A program made the position numbers and the translations under genes. From Clostridia bacterium (GTDB lineage Bacteria; Bacillota; Clostridia; Oscillospirales; Acutalibacteraceae): 64,000 nt of DNA. The stretch spans positions 1 through 64,000 of the forward strand of contig JAFQGI010000030.1 in NCBI GenBank assembly GCA_017415515.1. Direction: 5' to 3'. Under the pieces are notes generated by a model. The model did not search any database and was not told the DNA's origin. It saw only the letters and a list, made by a program, of their open reading frames with translations. Below, piece by piece: positions 1 to 7,331 of the stretch; position 1 is the stretch's first letter; each line of letters starts with the position of its first letter.

Positions 1-446
1 AAGCCACCTCAAATTACCACTCCGGCTTGGGAGAAAGGCGGAACGCCTTTCTCAAGGGGTGGCAACGAGAGCTGCCATCAGCAGAAACTGAAAGCCACCT
101 CAAATTACCACTCCGGCTTGGGAGAAAGGCGGAACGCCTTTCTCAAGGGGTGGCAACGAGAGCTGCCATCAGCAGAAACTGAAAGCCACCCCGATCACCG
201 TTTCGGGAGAGGGGGATACCCTCTCAGGAGGCGGCATGCGATCCGTTGGTAATCGATTTTTAAGTCTGTTGCGCACCATCTCGGGAGAAAGGCGTTTCGC
301 CTTTCTCAAGAAGCGGCAACGAAACTTGCGATTCGTATTGACTACGAGCCGTGTTGCTTTCGCACCATCTCGGGAGAAAGGCGTTTCGCCTTTCTCAAGA
401 AGCGGCAACGAAACTTGCGATTCGTATTGACTACGAGCCGCTTCGA
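1..446 (-). repeat. Tandem two-hairpin elements downstream of peptide gene 1
   Basis: Two identical 91-bp units run from 1-91 and 92-182, a variant unit fills about 183-260, and two 89-bp units fill about 265-442. Each unit has a perfect hairpin, for example 31-53 and 374-396 (arms GAGAAAGGCG and CGCCTTTCTC). Next to it is a second helix (GGTGGC 58-63 with GCCACC 94-99; GAAGCGGC 399-406 with GCCGCTTC 437-444) enclosing a small inner hairpin. The 91-bp units also keep bases that read, on the minus strand, as the end of a Glu-Trp-stop tail. The array directly follows the stop codon of the small gene at 447-560. It could be a REP-like DNA repeat or a structured 3' RNA; compensatory differences among copies favour selection on the pairing. 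Confidence 0.75.
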
Positions 447-560
447 TTACCAGCCGCCAAACTCGCCATCGTTGAAGATGTTGCTGGGCAGAATGCCGGC
501 AATGCCATCCGCGGCGGCAAAGGTCAGGGTCTCCATCTCAGGGGCTATGTACTTCTTCAT
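447..560 (-). CDS. 37-residue peptide with FNDGEFGGW tail (peptide 1)
   Basis: A 38-codon gene too short for most gene callers. The product starts MKKYIAPEMETL and ends SNIFNDGEFGGW. It has no signal peptide, no membrane segment and no cysteine. An AAGGGAG ribosome binding site lies nine bases before the ATG, and a good promoter lies at 629-658. It is clearly paralogous to the peptides at 6980-7096 and 10540-10653: all share KKY-x-APEM-x2-L-x-FAA at the N terminus, S-N near the middle and a C-terminal F-N-D-G-E-x-x-W. The other two copies each precede a large secreted-protein gene, so this one may precede another to the left of the window. Function is unknown. A short 'leader plus core' layout resembles precursor peptides in a general way, but no modifying enzyme is nearby. 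Confidence 0.8.
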   Translation of the reverse strand: MKKYIAPEMETLTFAAADGIAGILPSNIFNDGEFGGW

Positions 561-628
561 ACTGCGATTCTCCCTTCTTGATTGATAAGCTATAAAATAT
601 ATCGGTAAAGATATATATAACCAATGAT

Positions 629-658
629 ATTATAATACGACAATAGCACGACTGTCAA
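629..658 (-). promoter_or_regulatory. Promoter for peptide gene 1
   Basis: On the minus strand a TTGACA (653-658) and a TATAAT (629-634) are separated by 18 bases. The start codon of peptide gene 1 lies about 60 bases further on. The terminator at 713-752 separates this promoter from the upstream cohesin-like gene, so the peptide is transcribed independently. Confidence 0.75.
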
Positions 659-712
659 CATTTTCCGTCTATCAACTTGCCTAAATCTTCGCCTGATTTA
701 TCGGTGTTTCCT

Positions 713-752
713 AACAAAAAAAGACACCCCCACGGTTTCCCGTGGGGGTGCC
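713..752 (-). terminator. Rho-independent terminator after the cohesin-like gene
   Basis: The minus strand has an 11-bp stem, CACCCCCACGG with CCGTGGGGGTG around a GAAA loop, followed by TCTTTTTTTG. It lies just past the stop of the gene ending at 789. Confidence 0.9.
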
Positions 753-788
753 CCTTATGAATCGATTTCTACAACCAATTCGGTAGAA

Positions 789-3299
789 TTAGTCGTTCAG
801 AACGCCGTTGTAGGAAGCGATCTGATCAGCACCGTAAACGGTGATCTGCTCGCCGGCCAGGTTCTCATACACGAAGTAGGGACGGGCGATGATCTCGGTA
901 TCCAGGTGAGCCTCGGGGATGTTGACGATACGGACAGCGTAGCTGTACTCGCCGAAGACCTTAGCGGCCTCAATGTTCAGCACATACTTGCCGTCAACAT
1001 TGTCCAGAGACTGATCAGCATAGCCCTTGTTGTTCATGATGGCACCCATCTTGACCAGCTTGTACTCCACGCCGCCGATGGTGACGGTAGCGTTGGTGTA
1101 GTCAGCATAGTACTCCTCGCCGATAACGATGCCGTCAACAGCAGCGTTGAACAAGAAGGCCAAGCCGCCCTTGATCTCGGTGACAGAGTTGCCGCCGAAC
1201 AGGATGATGTCCTCAGCGGCGATCTCACGGATGGCGCCGCAGACGTTACAGTCGGCGTCGTTGTCAGCGTCGTAGGTGTGGTCAACCATGGGCAGCTTAA
1301 CAGCCATCAGGTTGGTGTTCAGAGTGCAAGCCTCATCCAACCAAGCCTGGCCGCAAGCCTCGCAATACCAGAACTCGATGTTACCCAGCTCGGTGCAGGT
1401 GGCGTCCTTGGCCTCAACGTGAGTGATCTCGCCGTGGCTCATGGGCAGGATAACAGCGCGCAGGTTGGTGTTCAGGGTGCACTCAGCATCCAGCCAAGCC
1501 TGACCGCAAGCCTCGCAATACCAGTACTCAATGTTACCGTTCTCATAGCAGGTGGGAGCAACAGCCTCCACGTGAGTAGCCTCAGCGTGAGCAGCGGGAA
1601 CGATAACCATCATACGGTTCAGAGGCATACCGGTGGCAGCCTCGTTATCCCAGCAGCCGCCGCAATACTCGCAAGTCCAGTACTCGATGTTACCGTTCTC
1701 GTAGCAGGTGGCAGCAACAGCCTCAACGTGGCTCAGAGAGTGAGCGGCGTCGGGGTTGGTGACCTCGTAGCAGTTCATGCAAACGGGATCGCAAGCGTAG
1801 AAGTACTCGTGCTCAGCCATGGGCAGCTTAACAGCCATCAGGTTGGTGTTCAGAGTGCAAGCCTCATCCAGCCAAGCCTGGCCGCAAGCCTCGCAATACC
1901 AGTACTCGATGTTACCCAGCTCGGTGCAGGTAGCATCCTTAGCCTCAACGTGGGTGATGGTGCCGTGAGCCATGGGCAGGATAACAGCGCGCAGGTTGGT
2001 GTTCAGAGTGCCCTCGGCATCCAGCCAAGCGTAGCCGCAAGCCTCGCAGTACCAGTACTCGATGTTACCATCCTCGTAGCAGGTGGGAGCCTTAGCCTCA
2101 ACATGAGTCAGCTCGTTGTGAGCCATGGGCAGGACAACAGCCATCAGGTTGGTGTTCAGAGTGCCCTCGGCATCCAGCCAAGCCATGCCGCAAGCCTCGC
2201 AGTACCAGTACTCGATGTTACCGTTCTCGAAGCAGGTGGGAGCCTTAGCCTCAACGTGGGTCAGCTCGTCGTGAGCCATGGGAACGACAACCATCATCTG
2301 GTTCAGAGGCATACCGGTGGCAGCCTCGTTATCCCAGCAGCCGCCGCAGTACTCACAAGTCCAGTACTCGACGTTACCGTTCTCGAAGCAGGTAGCGTCC
2401 TTAGCCTCAACGTGGCTCAGAGAGTGAGCGGCGTCGGGGTTGGTGATCTCGTAGCAGTTCATGCAAACGGGATCGCAAGCATAGAAGTACTCGTGGTCAA
2501 CCATGGGCAGCTTAACAGCCATCAGGTTGGTGTTCTGAGTGCAAGCCTCATCCAGCCAAGCCTGGCCGCAGACGTCGCAGTACCAGTAAGCAATGTTGCC
2601 CAGCTCGGTGCAGGTGGCATCCTTAGCCTCGACAGCCACGACGTTGTGCTCGACCTCGCGGGTCTCGCCGCACAGGTTGCAATCCACGTCGCAAGCGTTG
2701 TCGTACTCGTGCTCGCAAGAGGGAGCCTCAGCGCCGTTGACGGTGATGGAGGTGTTGATGGGGTCGGCAAACACGACCTTTTCATTGCCGTAGAAGACGC
2801 CGTCCATTCTGCCGGCGATCAGGTCATAGGTGCCGGAGGGGGCATCGTCCTTGACCTTGAAGGTGACGGTGTAGAAGTGCTCCTCACGACGCACCTGAGT
2901 GGCGGTGGCAGTAGCACGAGTCCACTTCACCAGGCAAGTTTCCATTTTGCCTTCCTCGGAAATCTGACCAAAAGTGATGTACTTGTTGCTGGAGGCGTTG
3001 TACTTGGCGCCGACCTCGATGGGAGGCATCCACATCTCTTCGTCCTCATCGAAATAAGTGACCAGCTCAAAAACATCGGGGTCGTAATCGATTCTAACCA
3101 GAATGCTGATCAGACCGGCGGTATCCTCCAGACCCAGCAGGTCGACCTGCACCTGAACCTCTTCGCCGGCGTTGACTTCCGTCAACTCATCCACGATGGA
3201 GAGCTGAACAGTGGTGGCATCCGCAGCAGCAACGGTGGCGAAAGGAATCACGGAACACAGCATAAGCATAGACAAGAGAATTGCAATAAGCTTTTTCAT
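789..3299 (-). CDS. Secreted cohesin-like protein with eight Cys-rich repeats
   Basis: An 836-residue protein with a clear signal peptide (residues 1-26, ending ...TVAAADA). Residues about 28-195 resemble a cohesin beta-sandwich: VQLSIVDELTEVNAGEEVQV near the start, an IDYDPDVFELV strand and a closing SGTYDLIAGRMDG...INTSITV. Residues about 200-690 hold eight repeats of about 50 residues built on V-E-A-x-x-A/P-T-C-x5-GN-x2-(Y/F)W-x-C-x2-C. Two longer HEYFYACDPVC inserts split the array, as if a multi-repeat block had been duplicated. Residues about 695-836 are a beta-rich module also found at the C termini of the proteins at 12676, 15821 and 49456. The extreme C terminus, SYNGVLND, looks like a worn copy of the NDG-x2-W tail. 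Its neighbours at 3517 and 7332 carry dockerins, which supports the cohesin reading, but binding is untested. It may instead be a plain surface adhesin. Confidence 0.75.
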   Translation of the reverse strand: MKKLIAILLSMLMLCSVIPFATVAAADATTVQLSIVDELTEVNAGEEVQVQVDLLGLEDTAGLISILVRIDYDPDVFELVTYFDEDEEMWMPPIEVGAKYNASSNKYITFGQISEEGKMETCLVKWTRATATATQVRREEHFYTVTFKVKDDAPSGTYDLIAGRMDGVFYGNEKVVFADPINTSITVNGAEAPSCEHEYDNACDVDCNLCGETREVEHNVVAVEAKDATCTELGNIAYWYCDVCGQAWLDEACTQNTNLMAVKLPMVDHEYFYACDPVCMNCYEITNPDAAHSLSHVEAKDATCFENGNVEYWTCEYCGGCWDNEAATGMPLNQMMVVVPMAHDELTHVEAKAPTCFENGNIEYWYCEACGMAWLDAEGTLNTNLMAVVLPMAHNELTHVEAKAPTCYEDGNIEYWYCEACGYAWLDAEGTLNTNLRAVILPMAHGTITHVEAKDATCTELGNIEYWYCEACGQAWLDEACTLNTNLMAVKLPMAEHEYFYACDPVCMNCYEVTNPDAAHSLSHVEAVAATCYENGNIEYWTCEYCGGCWDNEAATGMPLNRMMVIVPAAHAEATHVEAVAPTCYENGNIEYWYCEACGQAWLDAECTLNTNLRAVILPMSHGEITHVEAKDATCTELGNIEFWYCEACGQAWLDEACTLNTNLMAVKLPMVDHTYDADNDADCNVCGAIREIAAEDIILFGGNSVTEIKGGLAFLFNAAVDGIVIGEEYYADYTNATVTIGGVEYKLVKMGAIMNNKGYADQSLDNVDGKYVLNIEAAKVFGEYSYAVRIVNIPEAHLDTEIIARPYFVYENLAGEQITVYGADQIASYNGVLND

Positions 3300-3510
3300 T
3301 TGTATTCACCTTTCTAAAAATATTTTTCGTACAAAGCAGAGCATCATACTCTGCCGTGAGTAAATCATACCGTAATGTCGATATGTTTTGCTCTTTTTCC
3401 CATACAGTATGGGGATTGTCTTTGTTAAAACGTTTTGTTAGTGGAACTCATACCGTTTCGAGAAAAAGGCACTGCCTTTGTAAGAAAAGGTATATATTCT
3501 TTGGGGTAGA
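3300..3510 (-). repeat. Intergenic hairpin element, type 2, between dockerin and cohesin genes
   Basis: The 210-bp gap has a hairpin AAAGGCA/TGCCTTT at about 3464-3478 inside a looser ATACC/GGTAT pairing (about 3447-3492). The same layout recurs at 7200-7300. The right part is the 3' flank of the dockerin gene; the left part holds the leader and AGAAAGGTG ribosome binding site of the cohesin-like gene. No clear promoter was seen, so the two genes may be co-transcribed. Confidence 0.55.
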
Positions 3511-3516
3511 TGGAGA

Positions 3517-6345
3517 TTACCAACCGAGCACGCCGTCGTTGAAGGTGGTCGGCCCCAGAGTGACATCCCACTCGGCGAGATACTGAGACAGCAGAACTTC
3601 ATCGAGAGTGTCGATGATGCCGTCGCCGTTAGCGTCGGCAGCCGCCTCATCCAGTTCCACATCCCACTCGGCGAGATACTGAGACAACAGAACCTCATCG
3701 AGGGTGTCGATGATACCGTCGCCGTTGGCGTCGCCATAGATGATCTCAACAGGCTTCTCGGGAACCTCACGGGTCTCGCCGCAGACGTTACAGTCGGCGT
3801 CGTACTCGTCGTCGTAGGTGTGCTCGCCGGTGGCGGGCAGCACGACGGCGCGCAGATTGGTGTTCAGGGTGCACTCAGCATCCAGCCAAGCAAAGCCGCA
3901 AACGTCGCAGTACCAGTAAGCCAGGTTACCGTTCTCAGCGCAGGTAGCGTCTTTAGCCTCGACAGCCACGATGTTGTGGGAAACCTCGCGGGTCTCGTAG
4001 CACAGGTTGCAATCCACGTCGCAAGCGTTGTCATACTCGTGAGCGCAAGCCACAACGCGGGAAGCGGTGATGCTGTTGGCACGCACCTGATTGGCAGCAG
4101 TCAGAGTGATGCTGTCGGTGGGCTCGGCAAAGGTGATGGTGTAGATGCCGTCAGCCACGGCGACGGTGTAGTCGGCCAGGGTAGCATCCCACAGGTAATC
4201 GCTACCGATACCGGAGGCATCGATGGTCAGAGAGGTCATACCAGGGAAGGAGATGACGATCTCAGAACCCTTGTACAGACGGATAGGAGCGCCGTAATCG
4301 CCCACATTGGCGGTGGAAGCGGCCTTGTTGTTGACCAGCACCAGACCGTCGTGCTCCCACTTCTGACTCTCGGTGGAATACTCGATGCGCTGAGTCTTGT
4401 CCGCGTCGAAGGTGATGGTAGACTCCAGAGGCAACTCGGCGCCGCAGGCGGAGCAGATGCCGTCCACATAGTTGTGGGGGATCATGGGGATCTCCTCACT
4501 GTAGCTGTCGCCGCACACGGAGCAAGCATAGGTCTTGGTGCCGATAGCGGTGCAGGTAGCGTCGACGATGGTCTCGACATAAGCGTGCTCGATCACACGA
4601 ATCGCGCCGCACTCGTTACAGTCCACGTCGCAGGCATTGTCGTACACGTGCTCGCAATCCTCGGAGCCGGTGGCAGCGGGGGTGATGGTTACACTGTTCA
4701 CGCGAACCTGAGCAGAAACGTCCTCAATGGTCAAGGCCGCAGCGCCGGTGGTGGCGGTGAAGGTGACCACAGTGCCGTCCACGCTAACCTCCCAGCCCTC
4801 GGCGACACAGCCGCCCAGAACGGTGGCATAGGCCTCGGTAGTGGCGGTGATCTTGATCTGAGACAGAACCTCGCCGTTCAGACCGGAAACAACCACCTTG
4901 CTGTGAGCATAGATACGGAAGTGATCCGTATCGCTTACACGGATAGCGGAGGTGGAAGCGCTCTTGTAGTTGGCAAACTGGTAATTGTCAGACTGCCAAG
5001 CAATGTAAGAGCTATCTTCGGCCAAAACGCCGGTGTTGGCGAACAGATCGATGGTCTGCTCGGTGGCGACAGGAGCCTCGGGAACCTCACGGGTGTAACC
5101 GCAACCGTAGTTGCAGTCTGCATCGTAGATGCTGTCGAAAGCGTGCTCAACGGCATTCACATCGTTGCCGCAGTAAATGCACAGGCCATCCTGGCAAGCG
5201 TACTCGGCGTCGGTCACGCACTCAGCCTCACGCTCGCCCTGGCCGCACAGCTTGCAGGTGGTGGAGCACTCGAATTCATACTCGTGCTCGCAGCCGCCGA
5301 TGGCCTCGATGAGGTCGCCGTTCTTCATCTGAGCGGTGCCGTTGTAGTTACCGATGATACCATACACTTTGATGGTCATGCCGGCCTCGGGCTTCTCAGC
5401 CATGGCGTCGTAGCGGTTGCCGTTGCCATCATACAGGCCGTACACGGTGAAGGTGTTCTCGCCATCGGTGATGTACAGGTTACCGTAGGTGGTGTCATAC
5501 ACCTCGGTGATCTCACCGGTGACGTAGTATTTACCCTCGGTGTAGCAGTTGTTGCCAACGCCAACGCCCAGAGCGATCGCCTCAGCGATAGTCAGCTCGC
5601 TGTCAGCAGCGGGCATATTGACCTCACGCTTAGCAAAGCAAACGTCGCACTCCGCATCATAGATGCCGCCGTACACGTGGTCGGCATAGTTGGGGTTAGC
5701 GGTGCCACAACCGTTCTCGCACTCGGCGGTGCAGTTGTTGGAGAACTTGTGCTCCTTCACATACTCTTCGCACTCGGGGCAGGTGTCGCCGCAGACCAGA
5801 TTGTCGTGGTCGCAGTCGGCGTTACCGGCAGAGCCGATTACGTAGGTGATGGAGTTGACCATGGCACGATAGCCGCCGGAAACGGTGGTCAGGGTGATGG
5901 TCTTGTTGCTGGTGGTGTCGATGACGATCTCGTCATAGGCGCCATCGTTGGAAGCATTGGACAAGGTGTAAGCAGTGCCATTGATGTTCAGCTTGGTGGT
6001 GTTCGCCTTGTACTTACCCACAGCGATGATGACAGAGGTCACATCGGCAGGAACGGTAAAGCTAAAGCCGCCGGCCTTGCTGCTAGCACCCAGCTTGATA
6101 CAGCCGTTACCCTTAGCGTCGCGGGCAGGGCCGTAAACGTTGTTCAGGCTCTCCAGCGTCAGGGTGTAGCCGTCAGCGTCCTCGGTATAGGCGCTGTACT
6201 TGCTACCGTCGGCGTGAGTGGCGGTGCCGTCGGCACCCATCTCAAAGACGATGGTAGTGTCTGCGGCGAAGACAGACAGAGGCAGGATGCTGCACAGCAT
6301 CAAAGCCACAGCCAAAATCGCCACAATTTTCTTCATGGTCTTCAT
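3517..6345 (-). CDS. Secreted multidomain dockerin protein with NDGVLGW tail
   Basis: A 942-residue protein with a signal peptide (about 1-27). The order is: a beta-sandwich module (about 28-170), Cys-rich repeats of the DC...C-x2-C type, an OB-fold-like module (about 240-345, starting LTIAEAIALGVG), more Cys-rich repeats, two further beta-sandwich modules (about 425-560 and 640-770), Cys-rich repeats, and a C-terminal type I-like dockerin (about 865-930). The dockerin has two near-identical calcium loops, each DANGDGIIDTLDEVLLSQYL, joined by a short linker. After the dockerin the chain ends TTFNDGVLGW, matching the tail of the small peptides. No catalytic domain was recognised, so a binding or structural role is likelier than hydrolysis. 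The dockerin suggests docking to a cohesin, possibly that of the next gene. The start was chosen for the signal peptide and the upstream AGGAGG. Confidence 0.8.
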   Translation of the reverse strand: MKTMKKIVAILAVALMLCSILPLSVFAADTTIVFEMGADGTATHADGSKYSAYTEDADGYTLTLESLNNVYGPARDAKGNGCIKLGASSKAGGFSFTVPADVTSVIIAVGKYKANTTKLNINGTAYTLSNASNDGAYDEIVIDTTSNKTITLTTVSGGYRAMVNSITYVIGSAGNADCDHDNLVCGDTCPECEEYVKEHKFSNNCTAECENGCGTANPNYADHVYGGIYDAECDVCFAKREVNMPAADSELTIAEAIALGVGVGNNCYTEGKYYVTGEITEVYDTTYGNLYITDGENTFTVYGLYDGNGNRYDAMAEKPEAGMTIKVYGIIGNYNGTAQMKNGDLIEAIGGCEHEYEFECSTTCKLCGQGEREAECVTDAEYACQDGLCIYCGNDVNAVEHAFDSIYDADCNYGCGYTREVPEAPVATEQTIDLFANTGVLAEDSSYIAWQSDNYQFANYKSASTSAIRVSDTDHFRIYAHSKVVVSGLNGEVLSQIKITATTEAYATVLGGCVAEGWEVSVDGTVVTFTATTGAAALTIEDVSAQVRVNSVTITPAATGSEDCEHVYDNACDVDCNECGAIRVIEHAYVETIVDATCTAIGTKTYACSVCGDSYSEEIPMIPHNYVDGICSACGAELPLESTITFDADKTQRIEYSTESQKWEHDGLVLVNNKAASTANVGDYGAPIRLYKGSEIVISFPGMTSLTIDASGIGSDYLWDATLADYTVAVADGIYTITFAEPTDSITLTAANQVRANSITASRVVACAHEYDNACDVDCNLCYETREVSHNIVAVEAKDATCAENGNLAYWYCDVCGFAWLDAECTLNTNLRAVVLPATGEHTYDDEYDADCNVCGETREVPEKPVEIIYGDANGDGIIDTLDEVLLSQYLAEWDVELDEAAADANGDGIIDTLDEVLLSQYLAEWDVTLGPTTFNDGVLGW

Positions 6346-6399
6346 TTGTTTTGGTTTCCTCCTAAAAGTTTTTGTCTTCGCAATAGTGAAATTGCTTGA

Positions 6400-6979
6400 C
6401 GCCTCGGCTGTATACCGTTTCGGGAGGCGGTGTGGCGGGTGCCACGCCGTTTCGGGAAGAGGGACTCTTCTGGAGGCGGCATACGGTCGGGGTTTCGGCT
6501 TGCCACGTTGACGATTCTGTTCCGCACCACGTTAAAAGAGGGGCGTGCACACCTCTCTCAAAGATGGTATGCAGTAGATTCGCCACGTCAAGCCGCTGTG
6601 ATCTCACTTTCCTGCTGAGAAAAGCTTGCAATCCTCTTCTCAATCAGCAAATAGTGATGTTCACAGGGTGTAGTCGTTACCGACTACGGGCCTTTTCGCT
6701 TTCGCTGAAACCCGGGAGAATGGCGCTTTCACCATTCTCGAAAGGCGACAACGAAATCGAACGACCCATACTTGCTGAGTGTCGCCGTTTCGCTTTCGCT
6801 GAAACTCGGGAGAATGGCGCTTACGCCATTCTCGAGAGGCGACAACGAAATCTAACGGCTCGCACTTGCTGAGTGTCGCCGCTTCGCTTTCGCTGAAACT
6901 CGGGAGAATGGCGCTTACGCCATTCTCGAGAGGCGACAACGAAATCTAACGGCTCGCACTCGCTGAGTGTCGCCTCGAT
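6400..6979 (-). repeat. Three 94-bp tandem two-hairpin units plus type 2 hairpins
   Basis: A perfect hairpin core (GAGAATGGCG with CGCCATTCTC) recurs at 6714, 6808 and 6902, giving a period of exactly 94 bases over about 6690-6976. The third unit abuts the stop codon of peptide gene 2. Its second helix pairs GAGGCGAC (6930-6937) with GTCGCCTC (6969-6976) and encloses CACTC/GAGTG. Relative to the arrays at 1-446, both helices differ by paired changes. The left part, 6418-6600, holds less regular inverted repeats with the CCGTTTCGGGA and GGAGGCGGCAT boxes also found near 199-240. There is no gene in this 580-bp stretch apart from the peptide at its right edge. Confidence 0.75.
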
Positions 6980-7096
6980 TTACCAGCCGCCGAACTCACC
7001 ATCGTTGAAGATGTTGCTGGGCAGAACGCCGCCGGCGACAGCCTCCTCAGCGGCGAAGGTCAGAGCCTCCATCTCGGGAGCCATGTACTTCTTCAT
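6980..7096 (-). CDS. 38-residue peptide with FNDGEFGGW tail (peptide 2)
   Basis: A 39-codon gene with a strong AAAGGAGG ribosome binding site ten bases before the ATG. The product starts MKKYMAPEMEAL and ends SNIFNDGEFGGW; the last 13 residues, from L-P-S-N on, are identical to those of peptide 1. The middle (TFAAEEAVAGGV) differs slightly and has one extra residue. It lies between the two dockerin genes on the same strand, downstream of the 7332-10454 gene and upstream of the 3517-6345 gene. No promoter of its own was evident. Function is unknown; conserved length, start signal and termini argue that it is translated. Confidence 0.8.
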   Translation of the reverse strand: MKKYMAPEMEALTFAAEEAVAGGVLPSNIFNDGEFGGW

Positions 7097-7199
7097 GCAG
7101 TGTATCCTCCTTTCATCGTAATTTTTGCTAGGAAACATAGTTTATAGAAACGAGTTCATACCATAAAGTTGGTACGCACAAACGTTACTACCTAATAGA

Positions 7200-7298
7200 A
7201 AATGGAAAGCTTTGTGAGACGGGGAACGCATACCGCTTTCGGGGAAAGGCGGTTGCCTTTGTAGGAGACGGTATGCGTCCCCTTTGGGCGGATAGGGA
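7200..7298 (-). repeat. Long inverted-repeat element (type 2) after dockerin gene
   Basis: The minus strand pairs GGGGACGCATACCG (about 7268-7281) with CGGTATGCGTTCCCC (about 7220-7234), enclosing AAAGGC/GCCTTT. A shorter helix GGGCGGAT/ATCCGCCC (7283-7290 with 7303-7310) spans the TAA at 7299-7301. There is no U-run, so this is not a standard terminator. The rest of the gap to peptide gene 2 holds only its leader. Confidence 0.6.
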
Positions 7299-7331
7299 TT
7301 ACCATCCGCCCAGAACACAGTCGTTAAACAG
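7299..7331 (-). other. In-frame tail codons beyond the TGA stop of the dockerin gene
   Basis: Immediately after the TGA (7332-7334), and in the same frame, the codons read L-F-N-D-C-V-L-G-G-W followed by TAA. This is the NDG-x2-W tail with G changed to C. The tail is therefore cut off by one stop codon: a decayed end, a sequencing or assembly error, or a read-through extension. Confidence 0.7.

Noticed and set aside
1..182. Rho-independent terminators in the tandem hairpins
   Set aside because: The stems lack a following T-run on either strand.
6690..6976. CRISPR-like array (94-base period)
   Set aside because: Whole units are repeated, without unique spacers of constant length, and no cas gene is present.
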